A stretch of DNA of 64,000 bases from Synaphobranchus kaupii (GCA_029718625.1 CM056381.1:52322157-52386156); one strand, 5' to 3'. Counted from the stretch's first letter, positions 23,222 to 34,859 are shown. Numbers and translations: made by a program. Notes: generated by a model from the letters alone, not told the origin.

Positions 23222-23330
23222 GCGTGTATAACGTTCAACGTCCGGAGCGTCCGGAAAGTGTATAGTTTTAGATACATATTTAGGCCTCTCAGACCCAGTA
23301 CCATTCTCTCCTGAGAGTCTTCATCAGCTG
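23222..23330 (-). pseudogene. DIRS reverse transcriptase, N-terminal piece
   Basis: On the minus strand this reads LRGLNMYLKLYTF followed by RTLRTLNVIHAV. It corresponds to the DIRS RT block just upstream of the first catalytic Asp. It stops where the 6.9-kb element begins, and the domain resumes at 16318. Confidence 0.82.
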
Positions 23331-23880
23331 GTGTCGGCGCCAGATGGACCTACAGGGTTATGTTGTGAGTCTGGTCCCAGTGCACGGGCGGACCGACGAT
23401 GAAAAGCTCTCCTGCCATACGCAGGTTGTGCGTCCCTACTAACTGTTGGTTGGGACCAGCGCACACCAAAAGGTTGAGGGGGGGGGGGCATCTGCTGCTC
23501 CCTGCGTCTTAACGCCTCCACAGATCATTCCAGTGCCTGTCTGGCTGCTTCAAAGAAAACCTGGCCAGGACAACCGGCCAGTCTCTGATTCTTCTTTCTG
23601 TGGCATCTGGTACGGGCTACTGAGCCAACCACACTTGACGCCGGGTCACCGTGAGAAGGAACATTGCTCTGCCTCACAGGTCATAAACACAAACGCTTGG
23701 AGCTGCATCGTTCAATGAGGTGTCGACCTCTGCATCAAGCATCGTCTGCGACTGCGCAAGCATTAGCCATGACAGCAAATTCCCGATTTGCACTGCTCTG
23801 GCAGCCACTCTATAAGCCTTACAGAATAGATTGTATGCCACAATGCAGAGCAACAGACAATCTCTGGCCATTCGATACAT
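23331..23880 (-). pseudogene. DIRS gag-like region, copy A
   Basis: The minus strand carries LTVTRRQVWLAQ and, upstream, LMLAQSQTMLDAEVD, which correspond to TMTRRQVWLAQSPLPDA and MLAQSQTMLDVRDA in copy B (43546-43695). Several stops and shifts are present, and a C-run (G-run on plus, about 23469-23479) breaks the frame. The function of the DIRS ORF1 protein is inferred as Gag from position only. The upstream part is separated by the insertion at 23881. Confidence 0.72.
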
Positions 23881-25871
23881 GGGTCAATGACAAATAAGGT
23901 TTTCAAAGTGAAAAAAGAAAAATACTGACCAAAATTGATTTTAAATACATTCTTAAGAATGTATCCTGTGTATTTATATTTGTTTCATAGCTTTTAAGGT
24001 GATATAAATACATTTTTAAACAAGATTTCAGATTTTACCACCCAGAAATGTCAGGTGGCGTGACCATATATGAATTTTGAATAATACACTTTTAATGTAT
24101 TTACCACTACTGAAAACCTGCAAATATGAATCATTGTAGTGTGTAAAATACACATCACATGGTAAATTCCACTTTAATTTCTTTATTTATGGCAGTTTTA
24201 TTCCATTCATAGAAACGGCCACTTCTTTTGTTTTCAAACACCTTATTTTCCACAGAGAGAAAGAAAGCTAAAATTCTAACAATAAAAATGATTTGAATAC
24301 ATTATTTAAAGATTTTCAGTTATATTTCTGATTTAATTTTGCAGACTGCAATGGCAACGGATACATTTAAATGTAAATTTGCTGGTCGCACCACCTGACC
24401 ATAACCAGTCGCGCCACCTGACATTGTGCTCAATAACGATTGATATTCACTAAATCAAAAGAAGGATATGTAAATGCATTTTACTCTGGTTTCATTTGGC
24501 TTTTATTTGAAACCTGAGCATTTTATACTGGAACTTAATCATACAATTACATTTAATTAAGCAACAGTGGTAATGTCAATAAGATAACATTTGATCATTG
24601 CTTAAAAAATATAACTGAAACATCAAGTCTCAAGGAACACATTTCAATAATGAGGACTACATTTCATTCAGGTCAGCATTCAAAACAATACTGCACATTC
24701 AACATTTAAAACAATACTGCCACAATGGTAATGTCAACAAGACAACATTTGATCAATGCTTTAAAAATAAAACTGAAACATGAAGTCTCAAGGAACACAT
24801 TTCAATAATGAAATGCAACTGGATAATCTTTTAAACTATCTCTATCTCTATTCTTGATAATGGCATCTACAAAAATGAATGAAAAAATTACTTAAAAGGT
24901 ACATATGAAACTTTGAGTATCAATTTTGGTTATATAGTCCTATATTATTGAAGAGTAGGACTTTTTCACCTTTAAACAACTTAATATCATACAGAAACAT
25001 GTATATATTTAAGAAAATGTATTTAATATCTTCAAACACATTAATTAACATCACTTTTTTCAATTGGTTTAACTGTAATTCTAGTCGTGCCACCTGACAT
25101 ATTGGTCACACCACCTGACTTTTCGAACTCAATTCAAATCTAACAGGAATTAACTTGAACACCTATATACATTTTTGTCCTTGAACTCAAGGTTATACAT
25201 ATATTTTTTCAATCAATTACACATTTTCTGAATAAAAACTAATTTTCGTAGTTTTCCAGGGGTCATACCACCTGACATGGTAAGTTGAAGCAACCTCACC
25301 ATTACTCAAAAACGTCAAATTATGTAATATTTGTGGGAGAGTTACTAACCTTGTTACTGCATGACAGGGGTCCTGTGGGGTCTTCTGTGTGATGTCACAC
25401 CCTGTTGCATCGTTTTCTTACAGGCACAGTACATAAAATGATGTTTTTATGTCGGTCGCCTCCCCCTGACATTTGGAGAAGTCAATTTCTCGGACAAAGG
25501 TTTTTTAAGTAATAGAATAGTTTAGAAATAGGACTGTTAAACTACTTTCCGTCATTTATAAGCAACCTAACATAAAATGAGGAATTTTTGTAATGTATTT
25601 TGTATATAATGTTTAGGAATTTTATTGAGAAAATTATCCTTTTTATTGCAGTTTTGTTCTCTGCATGTATGTTCGGATGGTCGCACCACCTGACATTTTG
25701 GGACTTTAGAACAACAAAACTCGAAAAATAAATTGAATTTCAATAAAATGAGAAGGGTTTCTCATGAAGGAGATATTGTTGTGCAATTTTATATATAACA
25801 TGTTTTTTTATTATTGTTTTTAGGAAAGTAATGAATTCGGACACAAAAAAATCACGTCATGTCATTGACCC
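23881..25871. mobile_element. Iterated-motif element I (1.99 kb)
   Basis: The 12-bp inverted ends GGGTCAATGACA (23881-23892) and TGTCATTGACCC (25860-25871) are flanked by a 4-bp duplication ACAT. Inside, the motif GGTCGCACCACCTGACAT and close variants occur eight times: minus at 24048-24065, and plus at about 24384, 24407, 25083, 25104, 25261, 25454 and 25679. A ~90-bp direct duplication lies at about 24561-24650 and 24718-24810. No ORF of note is present. The superfamily is unknown. Confidence 0.8.
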
Positions 25872-25875
25872 ACAT

Positions 25876-27171
25876 ACCAGGGCGTGGCCAGCTTTTATTT
25901 TGCTCTGACAGAAAATCACTGATGCTGGCATAGCTAACGAACCCCCCGAGGGGCCCGTCGGTGAAAGCTTAGACGTCCCCGAAGTGCTCGTGGATTGTAA
26001 GGAATCAGATCTCACTGGGGTACACGCAGGCCCAGGTTAGATCTGGACATCTAAATGTCTTACTGTGGTGCCACCGCATTCAATTAAACTGAACTATAGC
26101 TCGTAGATTATACAAAACCAATCCATGGCTCCCCCACATTCAGTGCACAAGGCGCTTCTGCCTTAGCCACATAATGAGCACTCGCCGACGATAAAACGTG
26201 GTGATGGTTTCGGGAAGCTGAGGCGGATAGTGTAGCAAAGCACACACAGTCTGTCCTATAAACCCATCGCTACACGATTGGGAAGCCTCACTGGTGTGCC
26301 GCCGCAGCCAGTACCGACTTGAATCAGTCAGCGGAGCCATAGCTCACTGCTTGTATGTTAGCAGATCTCACTGGGGTACATTTTCCACACACAGGTTCGA
26401 TCACTGGAATCTCATGCCTCAGCAAAATAAAGAGCACTCGCAGGTGAAAAACATGGCGGTGCTCTTTTAATAGTAAACAAAACCAAGGCAGCTAGTGTAG
26501 CGAAGCACACGTACAAACAAATCGATGTCACAGATCTTACTGCGGTATACGCTAAGGTATACGCCCAGGTTCGATCAACAAAATTTTGTACCTTAGTACA
26601 ATACAGAGCACCTGCAGACGATAAAACATGACAGTGGTCTTTAGTAAGGGAAGTTGAGGCAGGTAGTATAGCGAATCACGTGCACTCATAAACCAATCGC
26701 TATCGCACCGTGCTAGCCTACTGGGAAGCCTTACTGGCGTGCTCGCGGCAGCCAGTACAGACTCAGAATCAATCACCGGAGCTGTAGCTCACGATTATGT
26801 GGTAACAGATCTCACTGGGATACACCCTTCACACCCAGGTTTGATCAATGAAATCGCTGAAAGATACAAACCTGTACTTTACTGCATACAAACCTGTTCA
26901 CCGCGTAACTTGCTTCGCTAGAGTAAACGCAGTAAATGCGATAGCACCGCGTGCCTACCGCTGCAGTATCCAAGAGCTGATATCTGTGCGAAATAGCCGG
27001 GCTATTCGCGGATGCCGCTCGTAAGTGCTTATCCTCTGGAGTGCGATAAGAATCACGTTTGAACGATAAAAATCGCTGCCCCGACCAAAGTCACGAGACG
27101 CTGTGGGATCTCACACAGGATACAAACAGTCTCAAGTCTCAAAAAAAATGCATTGGCGAAAAAATTGAAGA
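25876..27171 (-). repeat. DIRS copy A leader with internal repeats
   Basis: The 5' leader side of the minus-strand element contains four copies of CAGATCTCACTGGGGTACAC (about 26006, 26362, 26531, 26806), each followed by a CCCAGGTT(C/T)GATCA block. The same phrase in the opposite orientation occurs twice in copy B (about 42460 and 42665). The short open frames are not gene-like. Confidence 0.75.
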
Positions 27172-27312
27172 GGACATCCGCAGTGACGCTCCCCCCTTTA
27201 TGGGGAGGAATTACGTCACTACGCGGGGGTCATGTACAATGACAAATTCTGGTATAAAAGTCTCAATGCATCTGGCCCCAGAAGGCCATCCATATTGACA
27301 ACCCTAATGGTC
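27172..27312. repeat. DIRS copy A terminal inverted repeat (5' side)
   Basis: It contains GCTCCCCCCTTTATGGGGAG and CTGGCCCCAGAAGGCCATCC, and pairs with 12278-12425. It starts the element as read on the minus strand. Confidence 0.88.
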
Positions 27313-27499
27313 TAAGGAACGAAATAGAACACATGTTTGGCTAAATGTCTGTAAATCATCAAGGTTCTGATGTATCAAACGAGCCTCAAACCATCACTCT
27401 GCTGCCAGATATGCAGTAGATATGGATGGATAACTTTAAGGGTTGTTTCTCCTGACTTATTTTCCTATTGAATTCTATGGAAAAAGCCTAAGGAGGCAT

Positions 27500-28015
27500 T
27501 CAATCCACAATGTCTGTTGCCAACTGTTAAGTATGGTGGTGGTTCTGTAATGGTATGGGCAGCCATTCCATGGGACTTATTGGGTCCAATGATTGCTCTC
27601 CATGGACGTGTAACAAACAAACAATATGAAACCATTTTACAAGACCAGGTGCACCCTATGGTGCAAACTTGATGATGTCCTCATATTCCAACATGATAAT
27701 GCCCCCACACACACTGCTAAAAACATTAAAGAATGGTTCCAAAAACACGAGGATGACGTCAAATGCATTCCATGGCCGGCACAATCACCAGATCTAAACA
27801 TAATTGAACCTTTATGGGAAGTTCTGGAGCACAGAGTGTGAACTTGATTTCCACCTCCTTCATCCCTCAAAGAACTGGAGACTGTCCTTGAACAATGGGC
27901 CAATATCCCACTACACACAGTTCAGAAATTGTATGACAGCATTCCTAGAAGGTTGGGCCTACTCGTTATTAGTTACTAGATATTCAGTTTTTGTAGGTGT
28001 TTCTGATATTTTGTC
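27500..28015 (+). pseudogene. Tc1-like transposase fragment
   Basis: Translation in the plus frames gives [35 protein letters not shown] (second catalytic Asp) and [16 protein letters not shown] (third acidic residue). ANIPLHTVQKLYDSIPRRVG at the C terminus follows. A stop at 27839-27841 and a frame change divide it. The N-terminal DNA-binding half and the 5' end are missing. The sequence after the coding end (GTGTTTCTGATATTTTGTCC) resembles a Tc1 3' flank. It is a different subfamily from the Sleeping-Beauty-like copies. Confidence 0.85.
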
Positions 28016-28019
28016 CATT

Positions 28020-28090
28020 TTATGTATGTGAGAGAAAGAATATATGTATGTAAGCGGTACAAAATTAATTATGGGTGTGAGTGTGTTGTG
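28020..28090. repeat. Degraded copy of the minisatellite-edge element
   Basis: TATGTATGTGAGAGAAAGAA, then TATGTATGTAAGCGGTACAA and AAATTAATTATGG repeat the order array, then edge, seen at 1490-1530, with fewer units and diverged bases. Confidence 0.6.
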
Positions 28091-30210
28091 TGTGTGTATT
28101 CTGAGATGGAGGTGCTTCAGAATACTGCTTGTGTACCACATATGTACATTATTCCTGCTGCCTTGCCCTCATAGCTGTGCTTGTGTCTACATGCTCTTGG
28201 TAGCAGCTAGGGCCACTGTATCAGAGGAGTAAGAGAACAGGTAATGAAAAAGAATGTGCATCATTTCCAGAACATATCATAGTACAGAATCTACATAGTT
28301 AAGCTAGATGACATGGGCGAGGTGTGGCGGTGAGATGGGGGGGTGAGCATGCACATATGATTTAAGAAGATATATGATGTCATGACATCATATAACTTTA
28401 CCCAGTAAATAAAAACAATGAATGGTCATGCCACTCATTGAAGACGGTTCATATTGCTGTTTGGTGGTCCAGGTGTGAAATTGTGTATTACATATTTTCA
28501 TGATGTTGTTTAATATATCTTCTGACATGTCTCTTAGCTTTCGTTCAGAATAAGCTAGCTAACACACAGAACTGTTTAAAAGCTTTCAAAGTAAGGTTTT
28601 TGTAAGAACAGTAACTGTGTACCTACTACATCAAAGACAAATTGTAAATTGGTTTACTTTATTAGAATTCCATCTTCTGTCCTGTCCTGTCTCCCTGAAC
28701 ACAGGAGTACCTCATTGTACCCAATTATAATCCTTCACTTGAAATTCAAGGTCAAGCAATGTAAAGATTCCACTGGCATTGTGTTGAGGTAAATCGTAGA
28801 GTCACTGATAAGCAAACAGTAGAAAGGAGAGACCACTTTTCTAGTATCAGGTTAACTCTGTGACTGCAATATTTAAATTCTAACCTACTTCTCAGTGCTG
28901 TGAAAGGATGTAACTGTGTAGAGGATTTGAAAACCAATATGGGTAAACTGCATTCTAATTAACTGTTCTGCAACACTTGATTTATCCCTCTCCCTCTCAG
29001 TCACACAGACACATACACACATATATGCATGCACACACAGGCACACTCGCACATAAACACACACAATCGAGCAGAAGAATCAAATAGCTATGTTGCCATT
29101 TCATGTCACTCGGAAAGAAAAGAGGCACATCCACCCCAGCACGGCTGCTGGCTAAAGATGACAGCTGCAAGCATCAACATCCTAGGAGTGGCTTTATTTC
29201 ACAGAGTTGCACACACTCAGGAGGCAGAGCTAAATTTAAACACAGAAGCTCTGACAGCTCCACGCAGCAGCCAAATTATCGACGATGCACTGAGATGCCG
29301 AGAGTGACTGGGATAATCCCAGCCTTCTGAAATTGTTATTATATATTGTCATATAGCCAGTTTGCAACTCTGCATTGTTCTGTGTTGCTTGTATGAAATG
29401 CCCATGTCAAACATTCCTAACACATAGATTTTTGTGTTGTTGCTATGGCAATGTGTGATGTTAAAAACAAAACAGAGCCTTGGTTTTCTCTCACCTCCTT
29501 TATTTTGCCTTGGCTGAATGACATTTAAAGTTTCATATACGATAAAAATACAATAAATAACAACAATAAAACAATATATCTATGATGTTAAAAGAAAAAT
29601 AGAGTACTGGTAAGACGGAGGTTTCTTCAACTTCCTGCTAGCAGAACAGGCAGGAATTTAAACGAACTACAAAAATGGAATGAGGGATACTCCTATTCTG
29701 TAGTATTTCTGTCAGTTGTTTTTTTTGGTTTACACATTGTGGATGGCTAAGAAAAAAATTAATATCTTCGATGCATAATTTTTTTTCTTTTTCCTGATGC
29801 TGAACAAGCGGCAGAACATGAGTATACAATCGGTTTTGTCAAATTTCATGTATTTCTTCACACAGTAGTGAAAATAGTGGAAAGTAAGCATCTGCAGTTT
29901 AAATATGAATGGGTTATATGCAGCTGACATCACAAATACATTTCAAATTGCCAAACTATGAAATGTGGTGCTGTATTGTAAGCAGTCTAGCAAACATTTT
30001 ATTGACAAAGCTATCAAATTGACCTTTTTTCCACAAGAGTTCCCCTTTCTGTTGACTTTCCAAAAGTCTGTTTGGAAACTCAATTTTCTTTTAAGAGTCA
30101 ATTTACCCAGACAAAACAGAAAAAAGGAAAGCTTGTCCAGCTTTATAATTTCAGCATTAAAATGCATTGAACCGCTCCATTTTAAAATGTTCCATGGTAA
30201 AGCATGCTGG
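28091..30210. other. Unassigned spacer
   Basis: Mostly unique-looking sequence. A CA-rich tract lies at 29000-29067. The segment 29090-29330 is more GC-balanced than its surroundings and has two overlapping plus frames (29029-29307, 29103-29330), but neither shows a domain, and no splice-supported exon can be argued. Confidence 0.4.
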
Positions 30211-30215
30211 TACAT

Positions 30216-30250
30216 ATACAGTACTGTGCAAAAGTCTTAGGCACATGGGA
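30216..30250. mobile_element. Tc1/mariner terminal repeat remnant
   Basis: ACAGTACTGTGCAAAAGTCT followed by TAGGCACA is a common fish Tc1/mariner end. Only this end is left, next to an A-run. Confidence 0.5.
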
Positions 30251-30284
30251 AAAAAAAAATAAAAAATTTAAAAAATATATGCGG

Positions 30285-30990
30285 TTATTTTCTAAAATAA
30301 CAGTACTGTCGGGAATTACCGAGAACCCGTACCAGTATTAAACCCTAATGTTAAAGATTATTATTGTGTATATCAAAACATAATGGTTAGTCCGAATAAT
30401 TGATCATACTATTGATCCATATAGCCTATTCCTTGCTCGCACGCATTAACTACACAAGCAGGAGCATGTCTGTTTCGCCATCATATAAGCAATCCACCAA
30501 GGTGGAAAAGCAGGCTTTTAAAGGGAATGGAATATGACATTTTGATTGGTTTATTGCATGTTATGCTCAAGTCACACCTATAATTAATGAAGAGACTAAG
30601 TTCAGCCCACTTGCAACTTGCGCCTTACTTACCCTTACAAAAATATAGGCCTTCCAGCAAATTTGCATCAAACCTTTGGTATTGTTGCTGCAGGTTTGTG
30701 GCAAGCTCATATTTTCACATGCAAATTAGCTTTGTGTGAATTGCCATTGTTGCAAGAAGTGCACAATTTTACCACTACTGGCGAAGTCTGGCAACATTTT
30801 GTGGAAAACTATTTAGTCTGTGGCAAATGCACTACATATTAGCTGCAAGTTTGCAGCGAACTATGCAGTTTTGTAAGGGTAGCGCTCAAATATCACACCG
30901 TCTAACTCGCAAAAGTGGACTTGGACACACCCTAAATGCACTTGCGCCATGCGTTTTAGACCAAACACTAAGATCGTCAAGATAGAGCCC
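30285..30990 (-). mobile_element. Harbinger-like element, second copy (partial)
   Basis: Relative to 1960-3891 this is inverted and partial. Shared blocks are CATGTCTGTTTCGCCATCAT, GGTGGAAAAGCAGGCTTTTA, CACACCTATAATTAATGAAG and AAAAGTGGACTTGGACACAC. It ends near AAGATAGAGCCC. It has lost the distal ~1.5 kb and is interrupted by the MITE at 30632-30879. Confidence 0.78.
30632..30879. mobile_element. 248-bp MITE with TA target duplication
   Basis: The inverted ends CCCTTACAAAA and TTTTGTAAGGG are flanked by TA (30630-30631 and 30880-30881). The empty site can be read in the first Harbinger-like copy (GCTTAGCGCC near 2070 on the complement). Size, ends and TA target fit a Tc1/mariner-type MITE. 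Confidence 0.85.
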
Positions 30991-31722
30991 ATAGTGTTAA
31001 AAGTCTGAGAAAGAGCATTCATAAATACAGCACATGGCATACTTTATGTGGGTGTGTACATGCATGCTTATGTGTTTTATCCCAATTTATTTTAGAGTGC
31101 TTGTGAATGATGGATGCAGCCAATGTTTTCTGCTTAAAGTCATATCCAGGTGCTATGCCACAGCATCAGGAGTGGTCCGTCCCTAGCTTTAAGGTGGGTG
31201 ACACGTAGGCTTTAGGCAGCCTCCAAAACTGAGTGACAGGCAGCGACAGATCTGAAAAATTCAACTGGTGCCTGCAGTTTCTCCCCCTGTGTTTGAGCTC
31301 TGACACCACTTCTTTTCAGAGTGACAAAGGCCCTCCAACCCTACAATTACTCAAAGGATTTGCTACTTGTTATTTGACAGTGAAGGGAATTGAAGCCTGC
31401 ATGCTTGCTCACAGCCCTGACTGAGAAATAGCCTTGCAAAATCCCTGGGGCTCTCAATGCACTATACTTGTTTACCTTGTGTGTACATAAAACAGACTTA
31501 TTTTTTCCAGAACTGAAACTGAGGCGCATATGGGAGATGAAGACCAGAAGCAGTGTAATGTCATTCAATGAAGCTTGAGTGCCAGTCCAGAGTCTACCAA
31601 CTGTCAGCACCAATTCATGGTAATGACAGTCACCTTTATGCTTATTTCGGCTTGAAACTACAGTGTAAACTTGCTTCTGTAACAACACACACATATTATT
31701 TTGGAGGCGGGAATGTTAGATA
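30991..31722. other. Unassigned spacer
   Basis: Unique-looking sequence. No gene or repeat is recognised. Confidence 0.4.
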
Positions 31723-31724
31723 TA

Positions 31725-33288
31725 CAGTTGAAGTCGGAAGTTTACATAGCCTACACTTAGGTTGACGTAATTAAAACAAATTTTTAACCACTCCACAGAT
31801 TTCATGTTAGCAAACTATAGTGTTGCCAAGTCAGTTAGGAAATCTACTTTGTGCATGACACAAGTATTTTTTCCAACAATTGTTTACAGATGGATTATTT
31901 CACTTTTAATTCACTATATCCCAATTCCAGTGGGTCAGAAGTTTAGATACACTAAAGTTGACTGTGCCTTTAAACAGCTTGGAAAATTCCAGAAAATGAT
32001 GTCATGGTTTTAGAAACTTCTGATAGGTTAATTGACATTATTTGAGTCAATTGGAGGTGTACCTGTGGATGTATTTTAAGGCCTACTTTCAAACTCAGTG
32101 CCTCTTTGCTTGACATCATGGGAAAATCAAAAGAAATCAGCCAAGACCTCAGAAAGAAAATTGTGGACCTCCACAAGTCTGGTTCATCCTTGGGAGCAAT
32201 TTCCAAATGCCTGAAGGTACCACGTTCGTCTGTACAAACAATAGTACGCAAGTATAAACACCATGGGACCACGCAGCCATCATACCGCTCAGGAAGGAGA
32301 CGAGTTCTGTCTCCTAGAGATGAACATGCTTTGGTGCGAAAAGTGCAAATCAATCCCAGAACAACAGCAAAGGACCTTGTGAAGATGCTGGAGGGAACAG
32401 GTACAAAAGTCCAAAAGTATCTATATCCACAGTAAAACGAGTCCTATATCGACATAACCTGAAAGGAAGTGCCACTACTCCAAAACTGCCATAAAAAAGC
32501 CAGACTACAGTTTGCAACTGCACATGGGGACAAAGATCTTACTTTTTTTTTCCCTCTGGTCTGATGAAACAAAAATGTAACTGTTTGGCCATAAACACCA
32601 TCCCAACTGTGAAGCACGGGGGTGGCAGCATCATGTTGTGGGGGTGCTTTGTTGCAGGAGGGACTGGTGTGCTTCATAAAATAGATGGCATCATGAGGAA
32701 GGAAAATTATGTGGATATATTGAAGCAACATCTCAAGACATCAGCCAGGAAGTTAAAGCTTGGTCGCAAATGGCTCTTCCAAATGGACAATGACCCAAAG
32801 CATACTTCCAAAGTTGCGACAAAATGGCTTAAGGACAACAAAGTGGTATTGGAGTGGCCATCACAAAGTCCTGACTTCAATCCAATCGAAAATTTGTGGG
32901 CAGAACTGAAAAAGCATGTGCGAACAAGGAGGCCTACAAACCTGACTCAGTTACACCAGTTCTGTCAGGAGGAATGGGCCAAAATTCCAGCAACTTATTG
33001 TGAGAAGCTTGTGCAAGGCTACCCGAAACGTTTGACCCAAGTTAAACAATTTAAGGCAATGCTACCAAATACCAACATAGTGTATGTAAACTTCTGACCC
33101 ACTAGGAATGTGATGAAAGAAATAAAAGCTGAAATAAATTGTTCTGACATTTCACATTCTTAAAATAAAGTTGTGATCCTAACTGACCTAAGACAGGGAA
33201 TGTTTACTAGGATTAAATGTCAGGAATTGTGAAAAACTGAGTTTAAATGGATTTGGCTAAGGTGTATGTAAACTTTCTACTTCAACTG
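31725..33288 (+). mobile_element. Full-length Sleeping-Beauty-like Tc1 transposon
   Basis: It runs from CAGTTGAAGTCGGAAGTTTA (31725) to the inverted end CTACTTCAACTG (33288) with TA on both sides. Inner direct repeats are present on both flanks (GGGTCAGAAGTTTAGATACA near 31933 and GTAAACTTCTGACCCACTAG near 33085), so the IR/DR layout is complete. The left outer repeat carries a 5-bp interruption (ACATA-GCCTA-CACTTAGG). Length, about 1.56 kb, is typical. Confidence 0.93.
32118..33097 (+). pseudogene. Sleeping-Beauty-like Tc1 transposase
   Basis: It starts [20 protein letters not shown] (paired-like DNA-binding region, 32118-32400, with GRRR linker). A frameshift near 32410 breaks it. A second frame continues as [14 protein letters not shown] and soon stops. 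The first catalytic Asp (SDET, 32563) is present but out of frame with what follows. A short internal deletion occurs near 32575. From 32590 to 33080 the frame is good: PTVKHGGGSIMLWGC, MDNDPKHTS, SPDFNPIENLWAE. A missing G near 33055 replaces the normal C-terminal end with an extra tail. It cannot make active transposase. Confidence 0.92.
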
Positions 33289-33290
33289 TA

Positions 33291-34855
33291 AGTGGTACCC
33301 CACGTGAGGACTGTTAAGACAGACATGTTTTATCTATCCTCACTTGAACCAAATGTATATTTAAACACCTTGCATACACCACGTAAGAATATAGAGGCAT
33401 ATTCCTTACAAAGTAGAACTTAATTTTGAAAAACCCAAAACCCAAACCCCCCCACCCAGCAACAGTAATAGCAGCAGCATGGGTTTTACTGGCTGCACAA
33501 CTGGTACTACCCCCTCCTAGTCATGACTCCTCCTTCCCCGTCCATACTCTTTGCCTATGAAATTGCAAATGGCAGAACAAAGAGCGGCTGCCTGTCTGCC
33601 CATGTACTTAAAATAATACAGCTACAGCAAGGAAGGCTCTGCGGCCCGCATCTGTCCCTTCGTGGTTGTGCTTTTTTATTTTCATGAGCAGAGGTAAAAA
33701 TATGCTTGGACAGCTCTTGGGGTTATGCAATGCTATTTGGCAGGCTGCTGACAGAGTCATGGGCTAAAGGAGGCCAAACCTTCAAAGCAGGGAGTGAAAA
33801 TGAAGCTGGCAGCAGGTGCACAAGGGACCCCACTCCACACTACAGTTAATTCACTCTAAATGCCCCTGATTTGAGTGTCGCTAACGTTACACAGCCTGTG
33901 CGCCATGCAGACAGCATGCATGCCCCATAATGCACAGAGGTTAACGGCACATACCACTCTAATCTCACAGCCTCTGCAGCACACAGACAGCGCCACGTAT
34001 CAAAATGCACAGGGGCTTAAAAGCAGATACCACAGAGGACTGTGACACAAAGACACTCTTTAAAGATACTCTGAAAATTGCTCCTAGTGAGATGTTTTAC
34101 AAGGAGCAATTTTGAGAAGGAAAAATTCACTCAATTTCACTATATGCATATATTTTTCCTTATGCTACAAATGCAACTCATATATATATATATAAAACCT
34201 GATTAATTTTAATAACTTTTACAATACAATTTTTACAATTCTGTCATGCTCAGCAAATGTTTACATTTTTTATATTCAATTTGGCATGGTAATAGCATTT
34301 CCGTCAAGCATGCCAACATCTTATAGACGTCATAGGCAAAAACACAGCAATGAACTGTGGAAGCCTTTGGAAATATGGAGTCAGCATACACTATTTTTAA
34401 AGATAACGTTTAAAATAAATGAACATTGTATCATGCTCTGTGTTTGATAGTATAAAGACCATTTTTTGTTTTTTTGTGAATATTTCCTTTCTCGTTTCAC
34501 AAAAGCAATTTGCAAGGATTTTCACTTGCAAGTCGCAATTTCTTGTCAAAACACGTTTCACGAAAATGCATTGTCGCAAATCACAAATAAAAGTGCAATG
34601 ACTTCAGGCCTCTTGCAAATTTCATTCTTTTTTTGCGTATGCCGTTTCCTTTGATTGTACGGAGAAGGAGGCATGCTCCAAAAAATCTGCCATGATCATG
34701 CCCACTCTTTAGATAACTACGAAAATAATGAGTTGCTCAAAAGATATGGATTGCCACTGCATGAAATTTTATGTTTATGCAACCTTCTTGACAGAGATCA
34801 TAGGTCAAACACTAACAGGACAATGGCCCAACCAGTCTTATTTCAAGTGTTCCCT
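33291..34855. other. Unassigned spacer
   Basis: Low-repeat, unique-looking sequence. The stretch 33470-33800 is compositionally balanced and could be conserved non-coding DNA, but this cannot be judged from one sequence. A short TA run lies at about 34180-34193. Confidence 0.4.
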
Positions 34856-34859
34856 TACA

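Larger units (their letters stand above)
12278..27312 (-). mobile_element. DIRS-type retroelement, copy A, with nested insertions
   Basis: The ends are inverted copies of a ~140-bp repeat: GACCATTAGGGT at 12278 and ACCCTAATGGTC ending at 27312. No target duplication is seen, as expected for elements integrated by a tyrosine recombinase. Read on the minus strand from 27312 the order is leader with repeats, gag, reverse transcriptase, RNase H, tyrosine recombinase, terminal repeat. At least three elements are inserted: 14134-15624, 16319-23213 and 23881-25871. Without them the element is about 4.7 kb. All reading frames are broken. Confidence 0.88.

Noticed and set aside
29029..29330. Possible host coding exon
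   Set aside because: Two overlapping frames have no domain, codon pattern or splice support that would choose between them.
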